64,000 bases of DNA from Gonatopus flavifemur (GCA_018340375.1 JAFFJZ010000001.1:53932001-53996000); one strand, 5' to 3'. Shown: positions 37,096-47,871, counted from the first letter of the stretch. Made by a program: numbers and translations. Notes: generated from the letters alone by a model not told the origin.

Positions 37096-38106
37096 TCACA
37101 GAACTTCTATCTCTTCGGCAGCATGCTTTTTGATGGATTCCCGTTCTTTTTCTTGCCAAAGAGAAACTTCCGCTCTTATCCTTTTGACATCCGTGGCATA
37201 AGTTCTGCAGCATCCTCCGACGTATCTCACCCCAAGATCCAACCATTGCCCAATGAACTGTTCCAAGGGATACCATTCCCCATCTCTCTTCCAACCATGA
37301 GCTACCGTGTATTTCTCACCGCTATTAGGATACACTATCAGGGGCACAAAATCCTTACTCTTTTGTTTATTTATCCCCTTGAATAGAGACGAAACACACT
37401 TGGGTGCGATACAATTAACACCAACTGCTACCAATTGACCAGGTAACGCGCTTTTGTAACACGCAATGGCAGCTTCTTGAAAATTACTACCTTCTGCCAA
37501 AGACACTCCATCATCTCGGCAAGAGAACGTTAACCAAGCTTTGATGTCCGGAAATTCTTTCAATAAATCGATCAACGCTTCTGCCTCGTGCTTGCAAGGT
37601 ATCGTTTCTAACGCAAGCATATCGACACCGCTATTTATCAAAGCTCTCATATGCGGTCTGTGCCATTCCTTCAACACCTCGATGGAGACTTCTTTCCCAT
37701 AAGCACCTGTGTATTCCGAACCATCGTGTTGGGCTGCTCCGTAAGGCCCAATAGATCCAGCGACCAATGGATTGGGATTAATTACATTTTTATTGTCTTT
37801 GATTTCCTCTTTGTATTCATTCACCGCTTGTCTGGCGTAGTTTACAGCTCGTTGAAACAAAACCAAACTTTCTTCTTTTGTAACATTCAAGTACTTGATA
37901 AAACCATCGATTGATGCTTGATACGTGTTGGTTTCTATGATATCAGCCCCAGCTCTTAAAAAATCTAAATGCGTAGCCACAACTGCCTTTGGATTTGTTG
38001 CCAAAAATCTTGCTGTCCATAACGGATCTCCATCGATCTTTTGACCCACATGAGTTGACAATTGAGTCGAAAATCCTCCGTCCAATACTTTAATCACAGA
38101 CATCAT
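37096..38106 (-). CDS. Homocysteine S-methyltransferase, copy 1
   Basis: Single-exon frame of 336 aa. It transfers a methyl group to homocysteine to make methionine, in the family that uses S-methylmethionine or AdoMet as donor (MmuM/HMT type). The start DGGFSTQL and IDGDPLWTARFLATNP is typical. The zinc-binding cysteines are present: VGVNC (Cys ~232) and GGCCR (Cys ~299-300). ETNTYQAS and LETIPC are other family words. I chose the ATG ATG pair at 38106; the frame stays open upstream but only with non-ATG starts. Compared with its neighbour it has a charged C-terminal extension of about 15 residues ending in EEIEVL. It is a tandem duplicate of 40258-41208 on the same strand, about 2.1 kb apart. 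Confidence 0.93.
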   Translation of the reverse strand: MMSVIKVLDGGFSTQLSTHVGQKIDGDPLWTARFLATNPKAVVATHLDFLRAGADIIETNTYQASIDGFIKYLNVTKEESLVLFQRAVNYARQAVNEYKEEIKDNKNVINPNPLVAGSIGPYGAAQHDGSEYTGAYGKEVSIEVLKEWHRPHMRALINSGVDMLALETIPCKHEAEALIDLLKEFPDIKAWLTFSCRDDGVSLAEGSNFQEAAIACYKSALPGQLVAVGVNCIAPKCVSSLFKGINKQKSKDFVPLIVYPNSGEKYTVAHGWKRDGEWYPLEQFIGQWLDLGVRYVGGCCRTYATDVKRIRAEVSLWQEKERESIKKHAAEEIEVL

Positions 38107-38969
38107 TTCGCGACTGAACTCAGCGTCGCGTGTTACATTTGATTTTAACGAATATAATACACATGTTTCTATTCCAAAGTCCAAAACTGAATCTTCGGTT
38201 ATCCAACAGATAAAACGACAAAGACAGAAGTTTACAAAATAAGAAAGTAATATCACAAAAATAATAAATTTACTTCCTTCTTACAAGATTTCAAATTCTA
38301 AGTTATCCTTCTTATCTGTGTGTACAGCGCGGTCTTGTGGCAAAACAAGCTAGTTATTCTCTTCTAAATGTAGATTTTATTAGCAAATGATGAAATTCAC
38401 CCAAAATCGATCCTTCGAGATAAGAGGAAGATGAAAGAAGTACATTGTTTGAATAGAAAATGATGATTTTCGTACATTCGCTTGGGACTTCCATCGTATG
38501 AGCATTAAAATCTGTCAATGTGGTGACAAGAATTTTTATATGAACCGCATCATTGAATGTCATAACGATTATACGTAAAAGTTCGCTATAAATTGTGCTG
38601 CAACGATAGATATAGTAAGAGAGAAGAAATCAAAGAAGATAACTAACGATAGCACGAACTATCAACGAGTCTCGTTCATTTGTGATACATTATCAGCCTA
38701 TTCATTTCCTTATGTACACAACTCATAATTATTTTCAGAATAATTTCAAATATCTATGAGATAAGACTACAGATTTACTTCTGTTCATGAGCGTGCAATT
38801 TATTCCAATCGTCAATACTTTAGAAAAATTCACGTTCAGTCGTATGATTTCATGCAATATTTTCTTTTTAGTTCTCCAGATTTCATCAACTCTCATCTAG
38901 GTAATTAAATCAATATCATTTTAGACCAAATTCTTGTGTCTTTCAATTGAGAATATGTTTAAAATTCGA
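38107..38969. other. Promoter side of HMT copy 1
   Basis: AT-rich sequence with no further exon that I can support; it probably contains the promoter and leader of the gene at 37096-38106. Confidence 0.4.
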
Positions 38970-39227
38970 CCCACTGAGCATTTCTGTTAGAACCTTGCAT
39001 TAACATTGCAGCGATATTGATGCGATCTTGAAAGTACCTGTTATGAGAATTACAACAGTAACATTACAAAATCCAATTACAAGTTAATTAAAGCGATGTT
39101 ACGTTGTCAAGTGATATTCCAATGATATTCCTGCGAGTTAATTTTATAATATTGCATTTGTAAATTGAAAGGGAAGTACTTCCAAAATCGCATCAATATT
39201 GCTACAACTACGGAAATACTCAGTGGG
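38970..39227. mobile_element. 258-bp MITE with CCCACTGAG ends
   Basis: CCCACTGAGCATTTC at the left and GGAAATACTCAGTGGG at the right are inverted. The arms share GCAGCGATATTGATGCGATCTT against AAAATCGCATCAATATTGCT-type sequence. It lies between the two HMT genes. Confidence 0.7.
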
Positions 39228-40257
39228 AAGTTATAAGTCCTGAAACACTGACGTGTAATGTTATATTTATATATTTATTTCAAAAAGTCAATGCAAGGAA
39301 TTCAGCTTGCTTTCAAATGAATTTTATGAGTGATATGAAAATGATGATAACAAATGAGTGAATTTTATTGAGTTCAATTCATAAGCTTATAATTGTAACC
39401 ACTGGAATTCTACTTTTGATCTGTTATTTTAGGTCTAGAACGGATAGAATCTTATGAATTTCAGTCGGAAAGATAGGTAGAGGATTATGGCGCTCCATAA
39501 CGGCTCCTAAATTAAAATCATGTCAACTTCTATTCAATGCTTTATGAAACTGCTTTGATGCTTTGAATCCATTTTTATCCAGTTCTTCATGGTGCTGCTG
39601 AAATACTGCACTGTGGTTGAAAACCATCAGAATTCTTGTTGAAACTTTATCAGCTCCTATCTTCATTAATTTTCTTAAAGAAAGGAAAAACAAAAGAAAA
39701 GAATCCAAGTCATGTTGCTTTTCATTTATAAGTATCGGTGCATAGAAGTGGTTCATTTTGCATTTGCATTTCAAAATATCTTAAAAATAAAAAGTGATAT
39801 GTGGAGAGTTGATCACTTGAGTAAAGTTATTCGAGCATCGAAAGAAACATGTGAAATTTTTTAACAACTTTTTTAGAAGTCATTCATGGGCTGTAAAATT
39901 TAAATGTCATTCATTATTTTCTTTCTCAATACCCAGAAAACAAGCAACTCTCATTCAGAGCCCTATCAAGAATTTTATTATTATTGTTCATTCAAATGTT
40001 GTGTATATTTCATAATTGGTAAGAATGATTGTTATAAAATTTTAGATGCTTCTAGTATGTTTCATAAATCCTTGAAAAATTGATCCCTATTACAGGAAAT
40101 TCAACATTTACTTATGAATTTACTGGATTATTTTATAGAAAAGAAAATGCAAAGTAAAATGGTATAAAATTTATTTATATAAGAAACATCGAGTATGTCT
40201 TGATTGGTAGAAGAACCTGTATAAAAGTTTTTTATCATTTGAATTCCAAATTGACAA
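39228..40257. other. Intergenic, 3' side of HMT copy 2
   Basis: No exon seen. The minus-strand poly(A) signal for the next gene (AATAAA) is at 40175-40170, about 83 bp after its stop codon. Confidence 0.5.
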
Positions 40258-41208
40258 TCATGATGAGGCTTCCACATATTTTTCCACTTCTGTTCGCAAT
40301 TTTGATATATCATCTGCACCCCAACGACAGCACCCACCGATATATTTGACTCCCAGATCTAACCATTCAGGAAGAAGAGGAGCAAGGGGTGGATGATTTT
40401 CATTTCCCATCCACCCTTGAGTTTTAGAATATTTTTCTCCGCTATTAGGATATACTATCATTGGTATAAATTCTTCGAGTTTCTTATTTTCATTGACACT
40501 TTTTAATAATGGAGTAACATCTTCAGGTGCAAGACAATTGATACCAACTGCCACTATTTGTTCTGGAATAGTCGAATAACAGTTCCTAACAACTTTTGCA
40601 AAGTTACTACCATCCGCAAGATTTAAGCTATTAGGTTGACAGGAGAATGAGACCCAAGCTTCTGCATTCGGGAATTCCTGTAGAAGTTTTATCACAGCCT
40701 CTGCTTCCTCTATGCACGGTATAGTTTCTAATGCAATCAAATCCACACCTGCATCCAACAGAGCTTTTACTCTAGGTCTGTGCCAATCCATGAGGAATTC
40801 ATGAGAGACATTTTTACCATAAGACCCTGTATATTCCGAGCAATCGCTTAAACTTGCCCCATATGGCCCACACGAGCCAGCAATCATATGTGTTTCATCA
40901 GAAGTACTATTTTGTTTGAAAGTTTCGACTGCTCTTTTGGCGAGATTCACAGCTGTATGCAATAGCTTGATACTTTCTTCCTCATTAATATTCAAATGTT
41001 TGATCAGACCAGGGATTGAAGCTTGATAAGTGTTTGTTTCAATGATATCCGCTCCTGCTTGTAGAAAATCCAAATGCGTTTTGTAAACAGCATCAGGATC
41101 TGTTGCTAGGAATCTTGCTGTCCAAAGAGGATCACCATCAATTTTATTACCCACGTATTTGGAGAGTTGTGTTGAAAAACCTCCATCTATGATTTTTATA
41201 GATTTCAT
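40258..41208 (-). CDS. Homocysteine S-methyltransferase, copy 2
   Basis: Single-exon frame of 316 aa, starting at ATG 41208. It has the same fold and motifs as copy 1: DGGFSTQLSKYVGNKIDGD (8-26), ETNTYQAS (57-64), LETIPC (160-165), GINC (Cys225) and GGCCR (Cys293-294) for zinc, and IVYPNSGEKY (251-260). It has the compact length usual for the family. It shares long blocks with copy 1 (for example GDPLWTARFLAT) but differs at many positions, so the duplication is old. Both are intronless although the surrounding genes are intron-rich. POMP follows upstream on the same strand. Confidence 0.94.
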   Translation of the reverse strand: MKSIKIIDGGFSTQLSKYVGNKIDGDPLWTARFLATDPDAVYKTHLDFLQAGADIIETNTYQASIPGLIKHLNINEEESIKLLHTAVNLAKRAVETFKQNSTSDETHMIAGSCGPYGASLSDCSEYTGSYGKNVSHEFLMDWHRPRVKALLDAGVDLIALETIPCIEEAEAVIKLLQEFPNAEAWVSFSCQPNSLNLADGSNFAKVVRNCYSTIPEQIVAVGINCLAPEDVTPLLKSVNENKKLEEFIPMIVYPNSGEKYSKTQGWMGNENHPPLAPLLPEWLDLGVKYIGGCCRWGADDISKLRTEVEKYVEASS

Positions 41209-42138
41209 GGTATTACTGAATTAGATATAACATAACAACATTTCATCAACATCCAGTCAGAATCTTTACTTGTATTCGACTGATTGTATAATTACATTGA
41301 AATGAATTAAAATTATAGTAAATAGAAACAATGGAAAGTATAATCACGTATGATGTATGCTAATCACTGATCTTTCAATGCTATACGATCACGATATGAA
41401 ACATGAAACCAAGAATAGCCTTAGTGGCCCGGAAGTGCGATATCGCGAAATTGAATGATTGGTCAATTTTTAGTGAATCTCTAGAAATTGACCAATCATT
41501 GAATTTCGGGACATCGGGTTTTCGTAACTATTCCTGTAACTGCTACATAAGTATCCGCGTATGAAATTATCATTCTATCAGAACAGATTACTCAGGACCA
41601 ATTTCACCGACTAAGTTTAGAATTCAACCAAGGTTTAATTCGTGAATCCTAAATTCTGATTAAATTTTGAATCGGGTAGGTGGGATTGGCCTTACATCCC
41701 GGATTCAACCATAGATTTAGCGTTAATAGGAAGATACAGTTGCATTCATTTTATAGTCGATTTGTAAATTATAATGAAAAAATTACTGCCAATTATCTTG
41801 TAATTTGAGAAATTAGGTTTATTAACATAGAATATTGATTAATAAAGAAATGACATTTTACAGTACAGATGGGTTGTTTAAAAAATCAAATGTTTAAGAA
41901 ACCAAAAATGAAGAGTATTAATGATAGAAATGGGCAGTTGGATCGAATATAGTTTTGAATAGTAATTCTTTATGAAATTTTGATTATTTATATAATTGAT
42001 TTATTTAAATAATTTGATTATCTCTTCGTAGATGACTCCATGCATATTTATGATTTCAGAACAATCAGTAGAAATATAAACTGAGGAATATTTGAATAAT
42101 ATATGTAACAATTAGTTGAAGTAACTATTGTTAAAGTT
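41209..42138. other. Spacer between HMT copy 2 and POMP
   Basis: It contains a short palindrome (41449-41515), a decayed inverted pair near 41610-41700 (ACCGACTAAGTTTAGAATTC against GGATCGGG-like words) and the POMP poly(A) signal (minus-strand AATAAA at 42005-42000). No exon seen. Confidence 0.5.
41449..41515. repeat. Perfect short palindrome
   Basis: CGAAATTGAATGATTGGTCA is mirrored by TGACCAATCATTGAATTTCG around TTTTTAGTGAATCTCTAGAAAT. Same family as 24990-25085 and 43967-44110. Confidence 0.75.
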
Positions 42139-43750
42139 TTATGAAATTCCAAGACTTTTTTCCACCACTGCATGAGGTTGTCCCATTTGTTCCCTGAATT
42201 CAGGTGTATTTAGAATATCTTCGAACCTAGGATTGAACAAATAAATTGTAAATATGTACTATATGTTTCTAATGTATAATGTAATGAATGATCGTGGACT
42301 TATATTCAAGTTCAAAAATTAATCTACCAATCAACAATTCATTGAATGCTAATTAATTCCTCTAGTATGCTTATTTGAAAATAATAGCATACAACTGGAA
42401 TATCTCATTCAGATTATTGCTGAAATATGCTACTGTATTGTTCATATCCGATCGACGATAGAAAAAAAGTAAATTTTTGTATGATCTGAAATACATGATT
42501 ATTATAACTCACCCTATATCTTCATCTTTAGCAAGTAAAACATCTCTCATAACATTGGAAGATGTTAAGAAAGGAAGTCTACCAATCTTTTCTGCTGCCT
42601 TCAGCTCCATTGCTAGACGTATAGGAGCATGTAATCCTTGTGTATTCCTCAACATGACCATATTGAGCCGTAACTGATGTTTTTCGAACTGAAATTTGAT
42701 GGTATAACCATTACCTTTTTGCGCATCTTGATTCAATATCATTGAAGTCTGAATCATGTATTGGAACAAATTGGTAATTAAACATGAAAACTTGATCATC
42801 TTGTGCATCAGTACATTTGTAATAACATTTTAAAATGTCTGATTCTGAGGTTGAATTGAAAAATTTTAATTCAAGTACCTAATACATATTTAAATCAAAT
42901 TCTATTTCAATTCAATAAATGATTCAAATTCCAATAAAATTTTGGTGTTTCAATATTCTTGCTCCAATGTTTTTAAGCAATAAAACTTGAGGAACAATCA
43001 TTTTGAATATTTGAGTCTCACAATTCAAGACCAGGATTTATACATTCCTGTAAGTTTTCAAGACAATATCATACTTCAAATTTGATTTCTGCTCAGTTTG
43101 ATGTCATTTTTAAAACTAATATCACAAGAGCGAAGAATTGCAGGATTTTTGCCATCCAAAAATATATGGAGAATCTTGGAAATTTCTTTCTCTACAATAA
43201 TTTGTATAAAAACTTACGTTTCTTTCAGAAAATTCTAAAGGATGCGAATAACCATATTTTGATGGCACCATGGATGGGCTATAAAAAAAAATAGATAAAG
43301 TACATTAGATGAAAGTATGTGAAAATAATGAGGTTTTTCTATAAATGTTTTACCCTGAAAGTAAGGGATTTGTAACTCCACAAGCATTTTCTTTCACGTT
43401 GAACTCTGTGGGAAGTTCAGGTTTGGGAATCAAAGGTGGTAATCCAAAACTCTGCAAGTAATAAAAATTGATTAAAATATGTGATTTCCTCATTTCAATG
43501 ATTTTGAATAAATATTGTGATGTGATTCATATTCTATCCTAATATGTTCAGTCGATTTATTATGTTTTTGTATTGAAAAATGTGCATTTGATTGTTGATG
43601 CTGCATAACCTACAAATGCAACAAATTGTTGTGATGCGAAATGATTGAACGTGAAAAAAATCTCGATTGAAAAATACTCATGATTATAATGAATATTATA
43701 TTTTTGTTACAATAAAATAATTGATTGAAATCAATCAAATTTCTTACCAT
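42139..43750 (-). CDS. POMP: Proteasome maturation protein (POMP/UMP1)
   Basis: Five exons join in phase on the minus strand: 43750-43748 (ATG only), 43451-43354, 43278-43218, 42688-42513 and 42226-42139, giving 141 aa, the same length as human POMP. It is the chaperone that guides assembly of the 20S proteasome core and is then degraded as its first substrate. Matching family words are PLEFSERN, LRNTQGLHAPIRLAMELK, RLPFLTSSN and IGFEDIL. It ends in VVEKSLGIS, in the place of the human VEYKLGL end. The largest exon alone is in an open frame; the others are under 100 bp and were found by splice signals and phase. A minus-strand poly(A) signal is at 42005-42000. Confidence 0.95.
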
Positions 43751-43966
43751 TTTTACAGTTGGAATAAGAAAATTCAATAGTGACAGTCACCGTGACCAGA
43801 AACAGATTATAAACTAGGCATCAACTTCAAATCAGTGCTGCCAATTGAATCACGGTTGGGAATTTGAAATAGCTATATTGGTAGTATGCGAGAAGCCCAA
43901 CTGCTTGTTATTAGCCAAAAACTGGTGACTTCTAGTAGAATCACTAAATATTTCTAGCAATCAATA

Positions 43967-44110
43967 GACCGAAATTTGGTAATGATGCAATGTCCCGAAA
44001 GGTCAATAGCTCGAAATTCGCTGAATGGTCCATATTTAGTAACCTACTAAAAACTTCCTAGAAATGGAACAATCAACGAATTTCGGGCTATTGACTTTTC
44101 GGGATATTTT
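43967..44110. repeat. Palindrome with CGAAATTCG / CGAATTTCG arms
   Basis: AGGTCAATAGCTCGAAATTCG is mirrored by CGAATTTCGGGCTATTGAC, with flanking GTCCCGAAA against TTTCGGGATA. Same family as 41449-41515. Confidence 0.65.
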
Positions 44111-44243
44111 AATTTCGGACCATCGAACTCAAGCACATCACGCTTTCGGAACATTGCACTTTCGATATATAAGAAATCAGTGGGTGTTTACGATAACCTT
44201 TACGGTTGTCCCAGGAAACACCTCCCTCTTGTCACCAGCGTAT

Positions 44244-44529
44244 CCCTGATAGCACACGAAGAATTCTTTTTCAAAAACAAGAATGGAATTCTTCAAGAAC
44301 TCTTTTCGAACTAATGAATTCATAAAGAGCTCAGGAGGGGTTGAATGTTTGGGACATTACCGAGTTCTTTGAGAATGCTGAGATCATCGTGTGAGTACTC
44401 TCAAAGAACTCGTTGATGTCCCCAACATTGAACTCCTCTAGAGCTCTTTATGAATTCATTAGTTCGAAAAGAGTTCTTGAAGAATTCTATTCTTGTTTTT
44501 GAGAAAGAATTCTTCATGTGTTATCTCGG
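44244..44529. mobile_element. 286-bp palindromic MITE, copy 1
   Basis: CCCTGATAGCACACGAAGAA at the left pairs with TTCTTCATGTGTTATCTCGG at the right. The arms contain CAAGAACTCTTTTCGAACTA and its complement, and AAAGAGCTC twice inverted. A very similar copy lies at 50155-50440. Confidence 0.85.
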
Positions 44530-44593
44530 ATTGTATTGGGACGTTCTCTTCTCTTTTGGACATACACAATTCAATATTCCCAGATAGCACAAA

Positions 44594-45019
44594 CCCATAC
44601 AGCACCGGGAGGTTTTCTGGACGTTCCGAAAACGTGCTTAGTTACACAGAGAACGTGCAAATAACGTCTCATGATGTTCTAAAAACGTTGCATGTATGTC
44701 GCAGGAACATGCAAATGTCCCGTTTAGTTCTATTCATGTCTTCTTGCAATGTTCTTGGGACGTATTCAAGGAAAGGTGTTCACAACGTTCCGCGGCGTTG
44801 CACATATGTTTTTAAAAGGTTAGTTTTCATGGAAGCACGTTTAGAAAACGCGGAAAGAACGTCCCGTAGTATATGAAAAGAACGTGCTTGGTACGTATTC
44901 ATGTGCATCAAAAGCGAAGGTACTCTAAACATTTGGAAAATACGTGCCTTGGGCACCAACACACGCGGGACCAAGATTATGTTTATAGAACATCCAGAGA
45001 ACTTTCTGTGCTGTCTGGG
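44594..45019 (+). mobile_element. 426-bp element, copy A
   Basis: It begins CCCATACAGCACCGGGAGG and ends AACTTTCTGTGCTGTCTGGG, imperfect inverted ends. It is almost identical to 45390-45815 and has the same length. AAA flanks both ends. A CCCAGATAGCACA end stands directly to its left (44579). Open frames on both strands are shared by the copies and are not known proteins. Confidence 0.85.
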
Positions 45020-45110
45020 AAAGTCCCCGCAAAGAGCTCCCGTTATGACAGTAAACCTGTCATAACGGGAGCTCTGTACGGAGACTTTTGTGCTGTATGG
45101 TTCATGTGTC
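45020..45110. repeat. Perfect 27-bp-arm hairpin
   Basis: GAGCTCCCGTTATGACAG is followed after TAAAC by its exact complement CTGTCATAACGGGAGCTC, extended outward by AAAGTCCCCGCAAA against TGTACGGAGACTTTTGTG. The right edge, TTGTGCTGTATGG, is again of the common terminal type. Confidence 0.75.
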
Positions 45111-45124
45111 CAAAAATCTTCGCA

Positions 45125-45270
45125 GCATCATGACAACAACTTTCAAGTTTGTTGCATGTTGCTACGCATTTGGCGACGCAACCTCCTAGCAATTTCTGAA
45201 CAATAGTTGCTCTGTGTTGTTGGGAAGTTGTCGCGAACTTTTCTAGCACTTTGCGGTCTGGGTAGACTCT
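45125..45270. repeat. Dispersed repeat with GCATTTGGCGACGCAA, copy 2
   Basis: It contains TGACAACAACTTTCAAG, CTACGCATTTGGCGACGCAA and GTTGTTGGGAAGTTGTCGCG. It is related to 9890-10120 and 51125-51310. Confidence 0.55.
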
Positions 45271-45389
45271 GCTGATTCGCTATTTAAAAGATGTCTTTCA
45301 GAAATACCTCATAGACATGTTCCTGACATTTCTTTAAGATATCTAAAAGATATCATTTCGACATATCTTGAAGACATCTCTTCTGTGAT

Positions 45390-45815
45390 CCCATACAGCA
45401 CCGGGAGGTTTTCTGGACGTTCCGAAAACGTGCTTGGTTACACAGAGAACGTGCAAATAACGTCTCATGATGTTCTAAAAACGTCGCATGTATGTCGCAG
45501 GAACATGCAAATGTCCCGTTTAGTTCTATTCATGTCTTCTTGCAATGTTCTTGAGACGTATTCAAGGAAAGGTTTTCACAACGTTCCGCGGCGTTGCACA
45601 TATGTTTTTAAAAGGTTAGTTTTCATGGAAGCACGTTTAGAAAACGCGGAAAGAACGTCCCGTAGTATATGAAAAGAACGTGCTTGGTACGTATTCATGT
45701 GCATCAAAAGCGAAGGTACTCTAAACATTTGGAAAATATGTGCCTTGGGCACCAACACACGCGGGACCAAGATTATGTTTATAGAACATCCAGAGAACTT
45801 TCTGTGCTGTCTGGG
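45390..45815 (+). mobile_element. 426-bp element, copy B
   Basis: By eye it differs from 44594-45019 at only about five positions (for example GCTTGGTTAC against GCTTAGTTAC, and AAATATGTGCC against AAATACGTGCC). It appears to be inserted within a repeat made of AAAAGATATC and GATGTCTT words, parts of which lie at about 45280-45389 and 45816-45920. AT flanks both ends. Confidence 0.85.
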
Positions 45816-46312
45816 ATGTCACTTAGATATATAAAATACATCTTTTCGATGTATCTCAAAGATGTCCTCCTAAAAATATCTTGCAAATGTCTTCAAGCCC
45901 TTAGGTATTTGTTGGGACGTTGGCTGTCTGGGACAAAACGGGAAAATGTTTTACGCATATTGGTGTTACTTGGGTGAAATCTGTTTTGCCATCCAAGGGC
46001 TCTCAGGTCCAAAATGCACGGAGGGCTTTGGAGAATTTTAAAACGGCCCTGCTTGGAACAACCAGTTCCTTGGTCGTCAATTTCTGGTTGAAGTCTGGTG
46101 TCTTTTCCTCAGACACCACATTTTAGTCCACCTTAGTCCTAAAGTCGAAATACAATCCCGGGAAAAATTCATTGAGATTTAATGGATAAGATCTACGTAA
46201 ATCTAAAAAATGGAAAAATCTAATTCGACTTAGATTTACTTAGATCTATGGAGATCTAAATATTTTTTTCCAAAAATACTGAATTTTTAGAAATGATGTG
46301 AATGTGAAGGAT

Positions 46313-46421
46313 CCCACACAGCACTACAATCCCAGAAGAATTCACGAAGGATTCTTATTGAACTGATTGTGTTCTTTATGAGTTCTTCAAGAATTCTTTT
46401 GGGACCGTGGTGCTGTGAGGG
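46313..46421. mobile_element. 109-bp MITE, nested
   Basis: CCCACACAGCACTACAATCC at the left and GGACCGTGGTGCTGTGAGGG at the right are inverted; the arms share AGAAGAATTC / GAATTCTT. AT stands outside both ends. Confidence 0.75.
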
Positions 46422-46435
46422 ATATATCGGTAGTT

Positions 46436-46642
46436 GAGGGGATACTAGCGGCGAGGTAGCAGCCAAATTGTTCATGACGAACTACGGCCAAACCCTTCAT
46501 TTTAATCCGAATATCGCTCTGGACAACACTTCTCTGAATCAAGTAGAAGTGCTGTACAGAGCGATATTTTAATCAATCCGACGTGTTTACCCGTAGTTTG
46601 TTATAAACAATTTGGCTGCTGCCACATCGCTAGTATCACCTC
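46436..46642. mobile_element. 207-bp palindromic MITE, nested
   Basis: GAGGGGATACTAGCGGCGAG pairs with CATCGCTAGTATCACCTC. The arms share GCAGCCAAATTGTT / AACAATTTGGCTGC, and an inner stem is ATCGCTCTG / CAGAGCGAT. Confidence 0.75.
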
Positions 46643-46717
46643 AATGCTGGCGAATTGCAATTAATTAATGTCAAGTTTTTGTTGATTTAGATCTACGTAG
46701 ATCTAAATATATCTCTT

Positions 46718-47340
46718 CCCATATGGGAATATTTCGCTGAAAAATGTCTGTAAAACTATGAAAAATCTCTGAAAAAAATGAAAAAATTCTGAGAAACTCT
46801 GACAAACTCTGAGAATCTCTGAAATTTTGATGAGAAATCTAATATTTTTGGGACATTCTTTACAGACTTTTTTCAGACTTTTTTCAGAGTTTCTCAGAGT
46901 TTTTTCATTCTTTTTCAGAGAAATAGTAACGAAATTGCACTCTGAAAAAACTCTGACAAAACTCTGATGGATTGCTAACATTTTTCTGACTTTTAAAAAA
47001 AAAGTAAAAAATTTTCAAACACTTTTTCACACATGATATTTGAATACGGCATATGAATGTATTTATTGAATTTCAGGATTTTTCAATAATCAGAAAAATG
47101 TCAACAATTTATTAGAGTTTTGTCAGAGTTTTTTCAGAATTTCGTTACTATTTCTCTAAAAAAGTATGAAAAAACTCTGAGAAACTCTGAAAAAAGTCTG
47201 AAAAAAGTCTGTAAAGAATGTCCCAAAAATATTAGATTTCTCATCAAAATTTCAGAGATTCTCAGAGTGTTTTCATTTTTTTTTCAGAGATTTTTCATAG
47301 TTGTGCAGACATTTTTCAGCGAAATATTTCCATATACGGG
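46718..47340. mobile_element. 623-bp long palindrome, copy 2 (loop inverted)
   Basis: Same arms as 22707-23343 (ATATTTCGCTGAAAAATGTC and its complement). The central loop is in the opposite direction, with GAATACGGCATATGAATG here against CATATGCCGTATTC in copy 1. The right arm is slightly shortened. Confidence 0.85.
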
Positions 47341-47628
47341 TTTACATCTAAAAAGATCTACATTTCCCATTTATTGGATCTAGCAAGATCTAAATAGATT
47401 CACGTGGGTCTAAATTATTTTTCCCCGGGAAAAGAGTTTTTCGCAGTTTTCAATCATTCGGAAAACCAAAAAGTTGAATGATGCCTGTCATGTGCAAACT
47501 TCACAGTTCACAGCCAAGAATCATGATTTAATATTATTTTTCAATATATCAATGCAAGGGCGGAATTATGCAAGCTCCTGAATTATGACGTGGAAATCAT
47601 ATTGACCGGTCCTCAAATTGACAACAGC

Positions 47629-47871
47629 GTGAAAAAAAGTTGTAAAATTTACATCTTGTGAAGTCAATATTTGGACGATTTCAAAAAATAGCTCAAGCTA
47701 CCACAATCTTAGTTGTTTTTATAGCTGGGAATGTGGGATTTACATCAGCTGCGGTATATCTCATATTCGCTGTTGTCAAATCAACTTAAACTGTGGTAGC
47801 TCGAACTATTTTTGAAATCGTTCAAATATTGACTTCGTAAGATGTAAATTTCACAACTTCTTTTTCCTCAG
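47629..47871. mobile_element. Palindromic MITE with GTGAAAAAAAGTTG ends
   Basis: AAGTTGTAAAATTTACATCTTGTG is mirrored in shortened form by GATGTAAATTTCACAACTTC. The arms share ATAGCTCAAGCTACCACA / TGTGGTAGCTCGAACTAT. Confidence 0.75.

Larger units (their letters stand above)
46157..47429. mobile_element. AGATCT element with CCCGGGAAAAA ends and three nested insertions
   Basis: CCCGGGAAAAATT at the left pairs with ATTTTTCCCCGGG at the right. Remaining host pieces are rich in AGATCTA and ACGTAGATCTAAA words. Inserted in it are 46313-46421, 46436-46642 and 46718-47340. Without these about 330 bp remain, near the 252 bp of the uninterrupted relative at 57043-57294. Confidence 0.7.

Noticed and set aside
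38107..38256. Possible 50-residue N-terminal extension of HMT copy 1
   Set aside because: The extended frame begins only with GTG, and family alignment starts at the ATG ATG pair at 38106.
44493..45977. Near-identical 64-127 aa frames on both strands
   Set aside because: They come from the 426-bp repeat copies; both strands stay open by chance and no domain is recognised.
44244..47429. CRISPR array because of repeated spaced words
   Set aside because: Repeats are inverted, irregular in spacing and part of transposon-like units in a eukaryotic genome.
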